From Pseudoips prasinana (lineage: Eukaryota; Arthropoda; Insecta; Lepidoptera; Nolidae), in contig OX621253.1 in NCBI GenBank assembly GCA_951640165.1, forward strand, positions 30,945,969 to 31,009,968: 64,000 bases of DNA, given 5' to 3'. Shown piece after piece: positions 34,701-43,036 of the stretch. The translations under genes were made by a program, and so were the position numbers. Every line of letters starts with the position of its first letter. Within the stretch, counting starts at the first letter, position 1. A model generated the notes under the pieces. It was not told the DNA's origin and did not search any database. It saw only the letters and a program-made list of their open reading frames with translations.

Positions 34701-37700
34701 CATAATTTTTGTGTCGAGAAATAAATTGTTTCGTTTGCATAACAACATCACCATATATTTTGTGTGAATTAGATTGACTTCATATTAAATAAATTAAAAC
34801 ATGTAGCGATGTACTTACCCGTAATAACTAATTTCAACACTCTTGTTATGCAAATGAGATTTGCATTTTTGTAAATTAAACACGCTGAAACCAATAACTG
34901 ACAGACGACCGCCATTGATGCCTGTAGTGCGCAAACTCCGCGTCACAATTTTTAAGCCCGTGTCACAATCTGCGTTGGGTCATTTTGGCGAGCTAGGAAT
35001 GCTTCCATGTTTATTTGCGTTCACTGAGTTGAACATATAATTTTTTTATTCCGTTTAAATATCTAGTTGAACACATAATTTTTTTATTCCGTTTAAATAT
35101 CTAGTTGAACACATAATTTTTTCATATAACGTTAGAGCCAAGCGCGTCTCAAGGTCGGCTAGTCGCGTGTACACCTAATCTTTTTGACATAAAAGTTATT
35201 ATCTTAAAAGTTCTCCATTTTTATTTCTTTTTGCAGCCGATGATGACGCTGTGTGTAAAAGTAAGCAGGTGATAAAATCCGGAATACCACTAACTACACT
35301 GAGAGTCACAGGTGAGACCATAGACTATTCATTACTATTTCAACCTTATACCAACTAACATCGAAACACGGAGATGCTTGAGAAATATTTAGCTCATTCG
35401 CCCTAATATTTTAGTGACAAAGACAAAACATTTTTTTAAGTAAAACTTCTTACACTTAACTTTGAGAGTAAGCTGGTGAATTCATGACAATAGCGTTACT
35501 AAAAGTGTGATCAAGAAGAGATATATATAGATATAACTTAGTGAATATAGAAAGAGTGAGTTACGTTTCGTATATTAGTGTAAGGGTAAGAGAGTGTGGC
35601 ACACATATTTTCTCTCTTTCTCTCATAGGCAGTTACGTTCGTATATCTAAGTTTTACTTCAGTGGTGTGGTCTAAAGCACACTCTTTTTATAAATTCCGT
35701 TGAAATATCTAGTTGAAAACATATTTTTTTCATTTCGCGTTAGAGCTAAGCGCGTCTCACGGTCGGCTAGTGGCGTGTATACCACCATATCTTTTTGATC
35801 AATCAATCATCTTTATTTGTGAACACAGGTACATACATAAAAGGTCTTAAATATACAATATTATTGTAGACGAGCTCTATGTTTTCTACCAATGAAATTG
35901 GTGTACAAATAGTATTTAAGTTTAATTAAATTATAAAGTTTAGTCACTATAGTATATAATAAAACGAATAACTAACAATTCAGTAAATGTCAATTAAATT
36001 AAGAAATGTAAATTTTTGACTTAAAAGTTATTATATTAAGTTCTCCATTTTTATTTCATTTTTGTAGCCGATGATGAGACTGTGTGTAAAAGTAAGCAGG
36101 TGATAAAATCCGGAATACCACTAACTACACTGAGAGTGACAGGTGAGACCATAGACTATTAATAACTATAGATATGTAAATAAAATAAATAAATAAAAAA
36201 GGTTTTTATTCACGTAGACTCTAAAAAGCGCTTGTAAATGCCGAAGTATTTAAAAGAGGAGAAACGATGTTCACCCACCTAGCCCGCTCGCCCGCCCGCT
36301 GGCAATGGGGCTTGCGCTTAAGGCTTAATGATAGGTGGAGAAATTTTGAGAGTCTAAATAAAATAAAAAAGGTTTTTATTCACGTCGACTCTAAAAAAGC
36401 GCTTGTAAATAGTCAGAACATGTTTGTAGTAATATAGTTGTATACATTATTATTTCTAGTAACATAGATATTTAGGTACACATTGTATTGATTGTATGAA
36501 AACATTTATAAAATTTATTTTATAATAGCAATGATATTTAGCTAGTTCGTATCAAGTTATTGTCAAGAGATTATGTTTATGTTTAATTATCTAGTTTAAG
36601 TCTAATATTTTTACTACATATTTTCAATGGTTCTGTCTATACACGGTTCATTTTTGAAGGTTTTAATCCGATGGACAGGAGGTTTATCTTAACAAGTACT
36701 ATTCATTAGTGATTAATTTTACATGATATCTCTAAAATGGAAAGTGATAATGTAATACTCACATAGTGCGTGAAACCAATAGTAACGTTTTAGTTAACTA
36801 CTCGTGTATACGCTAACGTAGGTAACCTACTTACGCGCCCCGCTCGAACGACCGAGGTCATTGACTCGCTCAGCTGACTGACTCGCAAATATTCATAACA
36901 TTCTTCATACTTTTACAGGCTTAGGACTGTCTTAAATGCTTTGTGCCTAAGTTCTGGGACCTAATTAGATTAAATGAAGTAATCTAGCATTTATGACGTA
37001 TTTAAAAATGTGGAATCATAGTTATTTACAACGATTTAAAAATAAGAAACTGTAATAGTGAATAATTAAACGATTCAAAGATTCTGTTACGTACCTAATA
37101 ATTAATCACCTCTGTCTTGCACTGATTTAACACTTACACTTTACGCCTTCACCACATCTAAACTTCGCGATAGCGTAGCAATTGTTCCAAATGTAATCCA
37201 TTTCGTTCAATAGTCCTTCTTTCTTTGCATGAGCACTCACGTTAAACCTTATTGCGGCCATATTTGTACTTCGTCTGGGATCCCGTTCGAAGTACACACA
37301 TCAACACAATCTAGGGATATTGAACATTTCATTGATTATCTAGAAAACTATAAACATTTTGTTATGACTGTAAATGGAAGAATTAAAGATAATTTCATGG
37401 CCGATATTTAAACATTAACAACACGATGCGATTTTGTTTTTCTAATTAATAAAAGTCTTAAATTAATTAAGCCATAGAAAATTACTGAGTGAACAAAAAC
37501 ATTTTATTCTTATAAAATTATTCAATCGAATTAAATGAATAAAAATCTTACCAAATCTGATAATCAGTAATCGGTATTTCCTCCTCTAACATTAATCACA
37601 CAGCGGCAACGATTTTCCATACTTAAAATTAAGGTGTCAATGTCTTGCTGGGGTATGCAGTCCCAAGTTCTTTTTAAATGTTCGAAAAGTTGTTCTTCTG

Positions 37701-40700
37701 TTGTCAAGTTGGGCGGAAAATCCCTCAATGCTCTTCGCTGTAACATGTCCCAGGCGTGTTCAATTGGGTTTAAGTCTGGCGACTGTGGAGGCCAATCTAA
37801 TACCTGAACATCGTGTTCTCGAAGGGCGGCCCTCACCAGCCGCGCTGTATGGGAAGGTGCATTGTCATGCATGAGCTGAAATTCTTGCCCCGTTAGGGCC
37901 CTGAGCGGGACAATGACACGTTCTACTACCTCCTCACGGTATCTATGGGCAGTCATGCTGCCCTGAATCCAAATGAGTTGGGTTCGTCCGCCGATTCGTA
38001 TTCCTGCCCACACCATAATTGTCCCGCCTTGGTAAGAGTGGACCTCCTGTGGATGTCGGAGACGGCTGACCCTGCCTGGAGTTCTCCAAACGCGTGTTCG
38101 TCTCGAATCTGGATGAAATCCATAGCGGGACTCATCAGTGAACAGCACCAATGACCATTGTTGATCACTCCATGTCAAATGTTCTTGAGCCCATAAAAGT
38201 CGCCTACCGCGATTGCCACGTCGCAGCGCTGGGACTCGTAGCGGTCTGCGAGCATGAAGACCAACTTCATGCAGCCTCCTTCGCACGGTTTGGTCGCTCA
38301 CCAGCAGCTGCTGACCCTCCTGGAGCCTTTGCACTAGTTGCATCGCTGTGATATTGGGTAGTCTTCTGGCGGTCATTTGGAGAAATCGATCCTGTCTCTG
38401 AGTGGTAACACGATATCTACCTGTGTGCCGTTCTGCCACATCTCCAGTAGCGCGATAACGTGACCACAGCCTGGATACCACATTTTGGCTTGTGCCCAGA
38501 GACTCAGCAACGACGCGTTGAATAGCACCGTTTTGTAACATGCCAACTGCCCGTAACATTTCATCTCGACTCAAATGATGGCGTGGCATGACGCTAAAAA
38601 GCTTACACAACCAATTGAGAAAAGAAAATAAAACAATTTATCAGGTTTTCTTCAATTAACACGCAAAAAAAATTTTAATGCAACTTCTTGAAATTAGATA
38701 CAACTCAAGATTGCGCTGTGCTTTGCGTGTTTTCATTTGTTTCTCATTTTAATTTTTAAATTTTGAATAAAGAATAGACAAGGTTTAAATCTGTAAATAA
38801 ACTTTTTAAGGAAACTAAATAGGTTTTAAACAATAAAGCCATGTTTGATTTCAAAATAACGTATCCCTAGACTTTGTTGATGTGTGTACTCTACGATATC
38901 TTCATCCAGTTGGGGTGTGTAGACTGGCTGGCGACCGCGACCCTGGGCGTGCGAAGGTGTGCGGAATTGTCCGTGATCTAACAAGCGCTGCGTAGCCGCC
39001 ACAATTGCATGACCAGATGGAATTTGAGGGTCGCATATACCACGCAGCCGTAATGATTCCAAATGGTGTGGTTCACTAACGAGCTGCTTGCACATCGTAA
39101 CAGGAAATCGCGTAAAATTGCACCATGGCAACAAACTCCAGGTTGGAGTACTGATAATTACGGGACGTTATTAGAATCGCGCAACAAAGATCGGAAACAA
39201 TGATTTACGTATGACCGGTATGTCTTAAAAAACTGATTTATTTACAAGACAGTGATGAGCTCGATGCGCGGGGCGAGGAGAGCGGGAACGCGGGGCTTTT
39301 TTAAAATTTCCAATCAAATAGGGCTTGAGGGCGGAGTTTGGCCTAGCATTGGCTTATTAGTATGGTCCACGTGGACTGCGATTACGCAATTTGTTGAAAT
39401 AATACAAAATTAATAATTGTGTCGCGGTTGATTGGCTTATTAGTATCAGTCCACGTGGACTGCGATTACGCAATTTGTTGAAATAATACAAAATTAATAA
39501 TTGTGTCGCGGTCGATTGGCTTATTAGTATCAGTCCACGTGGACTGCGATTACGCAATTTGTTGAAATAATACAAAATTAATAATTGTTTCGCGGTCGAT
39601 TGGCTTATTAGTATCAGTCCACGTGGACTGCGATTACGCAATTTGTTGAAATAATACAAAATTAATAATTGTGTCGCGGTCGATTGGCTTATTAGTATCA
39701 GTCCACGTGGACTGCGATTACGCAATTTGTTGAAATAATACAAAATTAATAATTGTGTCGCGGTCGATTGGCTTATTAGTATCAGTCCACGTGGACTGCG
39801 ATTACGCAATTTGTTGAAATAATACAAAATTAATAATTGTGTCGCGGTCGATTGGCTTATTAGTATCAGTCCACGTGGACTGCGATTACGCAATTTGTTG
39901 AAATCGCGGTTGGCGGTCTCTGTGAATGAAAGTACTTACTTACTAATGGTTCTCATAATGTTTTCTCTGAAGCACGACTTGATTCGAGTTGATAAGAAAA
40001 AGTAATTTTATATGTTAGTTTTATCTACACAAATCAATAGTGTTTCATGCACCTTATCACCCCTCCAAGGCATGTAAACGATCATCATGTAACCGTTTAT
40101 TAAGGTATAATTATTATGACGGACCTTGTGTTAATAACGACGGTCGCGCTTTAATGCTACCACCGGATCCAATGCGCCCCAACTGAGAAGACCTAGTCTA
40201 TTTAAAGTAAGCCTGTATAAATGACATATATGTATTCACTTACTCTCTGTTTACAGATGACAACCACAAGTTACTGCTGCCTTCAAAAATTCCAACAAAC
40301 CCAAAAGTAGTGAATGATAATCTGCTCGACTCGAATATGGACACGCAACCGATAAACGATATGGTTATATTTCCAACATCGGAGAAAGAATTAAGATTTG
40401 AGATTAAAGAACTGAGTAAGTTATAGATTTTGTTTTGTTTTATAAAACTACCTACATATCTACTATGTCAGGAAATTATCATAGCTCCTCCCCCGTAGGT
40501 GATAGCGTGATAATATGTAGCCTATATGTTGACCCGACCTCTTAGTAATATTCATGCAAAATTTTGAGTAAATCCATGCAGTGCTTTTTGAGTTTAGCCA
40601 GGACATACATACAGACAAAAATTCAAAAAACTATATTTTTGGCTTCGATATCCATTGTAGATCACGCCCCAAGTATCCTTTTTAATAAATATTCCATGTA

Positions 40701-42992
40701 CAGTTTTGACTTTCCTACGATTTTATTATATGTATAGATTTTATCCCCTTCTAAGTAGGCCGAAATAATACACTTACGCCCGCGAATAATCCAAATATTA
40801 AAACGTATTTTTAACGCCTTTTCCGGAATCGAATCCAGTTTTCGCCGCGAATTCTCTTTTATGTCTTCTATCATCTCGAAATGGGTGCCTCGAGGTGGTA
40901 GTTTGAGTTTCGAAAACAGAAGAAAGATGGCCGGAGGCATGTCCGGCTGTCACGGTGCTTTTTCCATGCTATTTCTGGTATAGGAATCTATCTATATCTA
41001 TATAATCTAAAATCGTAGGACAGTCAAAACTGTATAATGAATATTTTTTTAAAAGGATACTTTGGGAGTATCTTTAATATGACACTGTATAACATGACAT
41101 ATTTAAGTACCTAATCATAAGGCGAAGACACTGGCTCCTGACATACAGTTTCTACTAGTTCAGAGGTCAGGGAATTCAAACCACCTGTAATAAGTTTATG
41201 TCAATAAATCATATTTTATTTTTATTTTTATTTGGGAGTGATCTACAATGGATATCGATGCCAAAAAATTTGTTTTTAAAATTTTTGTCTGTGTGTCTGT
41301 TTGTCTGTATGTATGTCCGGGCTAAACTCAAAAAGTACTGCATGGATTTACTTCAAATTTTGCATGAGTATTACTAAGAGGTCGGGTCAACATATAGGCT
41401 ACATATTATCACGCTATCACCTACGGGGGACGAGGGAATTTATAAAATTTAACGCGGGCAAAAGCGCGGGGCACAGCTAGTTGGGTCATAAATGTGTTTT
41501 TTTTTCCACTTCGATAGCCTTATGCGATGGCGCTTTTTCGTGGTGCATTCAAGAGTTGTCTTTCCACAAATGACTGGAATTTTTTCAATTAATTTGCTCT
41601 CTTAAACACCGCACCTAAGTATTAACGCAACCCAAAATTGGTAGAAGGTGCTGGTTCATGACCCGCCACACTTTAAATTTATGATTTCTCATTTTGTAGA
41701 TTGGATTCTGAATAAATAAATATATAAAAAGGTTTTTATTCACGTAGACTTAAAAAAAGCGCTTGTAAATAGTCAGAACATGTTTGTAGTAATACATTTA
41801 TTAAGCTATTGCATAGGTTCTATCGCGGGCCTTGAGCGTGGGAACCGAATCCAGAAATTCCGTAACGAAAAAAAACCTAACATACCCCACTCCTACCGCC
41901 ATCTATCGATAAATAACAGAACTTTTAATGACTTTTTGAAATATCACGCTTGTCTCTTTAGTTCAGCAACCCGCCTTTAGGTGGCATTGGTTAACTACCG
42001 CAATCAGCGGTTTGTGAGAAAGTATATAGGTGTGTAGGTATTTATCATCTACGTACAACAGTGAATATCTGTACTCGTATAATTTGTGTACAAAGTGTTT
42101 TAAATATGAATAAACAAAGTGCATTTATTAATGAAGAAAGTCACGAAAAAATAGTGAAAGAAAATGAGTTAGTACTCTATATACATTCATTTTATTATTA
42201 TTATCACAAATGCAGTATTATAAATAATTATAATTGCATAAGTTGATAAAAAATGCTATGCAATAGCTTTTCCGCAGCGGTCTCCGAGTGCCACACGTCT
42301 TTTTTCAATTAATTTGCTCTCTTAAACACCGCACCAAAGTATTAACGCAACCCAAAATTGGTAGAGGGTGCTGGTTCATGACCCGCCAGACTTTAAATTT
42401 ATGATTTCTCATTTTGTAGATTGGATTCTAAATAGTCTAGACTGTTTAGTGGGACACTGTTCTAGTTCATAATATTACCTTGGAGTGTAATAAAAAAAGT
42501 AAACTATACCTACATAATAATATAATAAAATCGTAGGAAAGTCAAAACTGTACATTGAATATTTTATTAAAAGGATACTTGGGGCGTGATCTGCAATCGA
42601 TATCGAAGCCAAAAATATAGTATTTAGAATTTTTGTCTGTTTATCAGTTTGTCTGTATGTATGTCCGGGCTAAACTCAAAAAGTGCTAAGGGGTCGGGTC
42701 AACATATAGGCTACATATTATCACGCTATCACCTACGGGGGAGGAGCTGTGATAATTTATTAAGTTTAACGCGGGTAAAACCGCGGGGCTCAGCTAGTAA
42801 TACTATAAAAATTAAATATTTATTAAGCGTTTTGGTAGTTATGGTAATTTCAGTTTAGTTTGAATTAGGGAAATTTTTGATCCTTTGGTTTAATGTGCAT
42901 GCTTTTGTATAACACACGCGCCCACTCACACACACACACGCGCGCGTTCACACACAGACACACATACACACACACACACACATACACACACA

Positions 42993-43036
<44 letters not shown>

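Noticed and set aside
37229..37411. 60-codon plus-strand frame in intron 11
   Set aside because: Short, no recognisable motif, no splice support.
39357..39893. 178-codon minus-strand frame with a 28-residue repeat
   Set aside because: It follows from an 84-bp tandem repeat whose unit is divisible by three; no start context or coding signal. The unit also lacks spacers, so it is not a CRISPR array.
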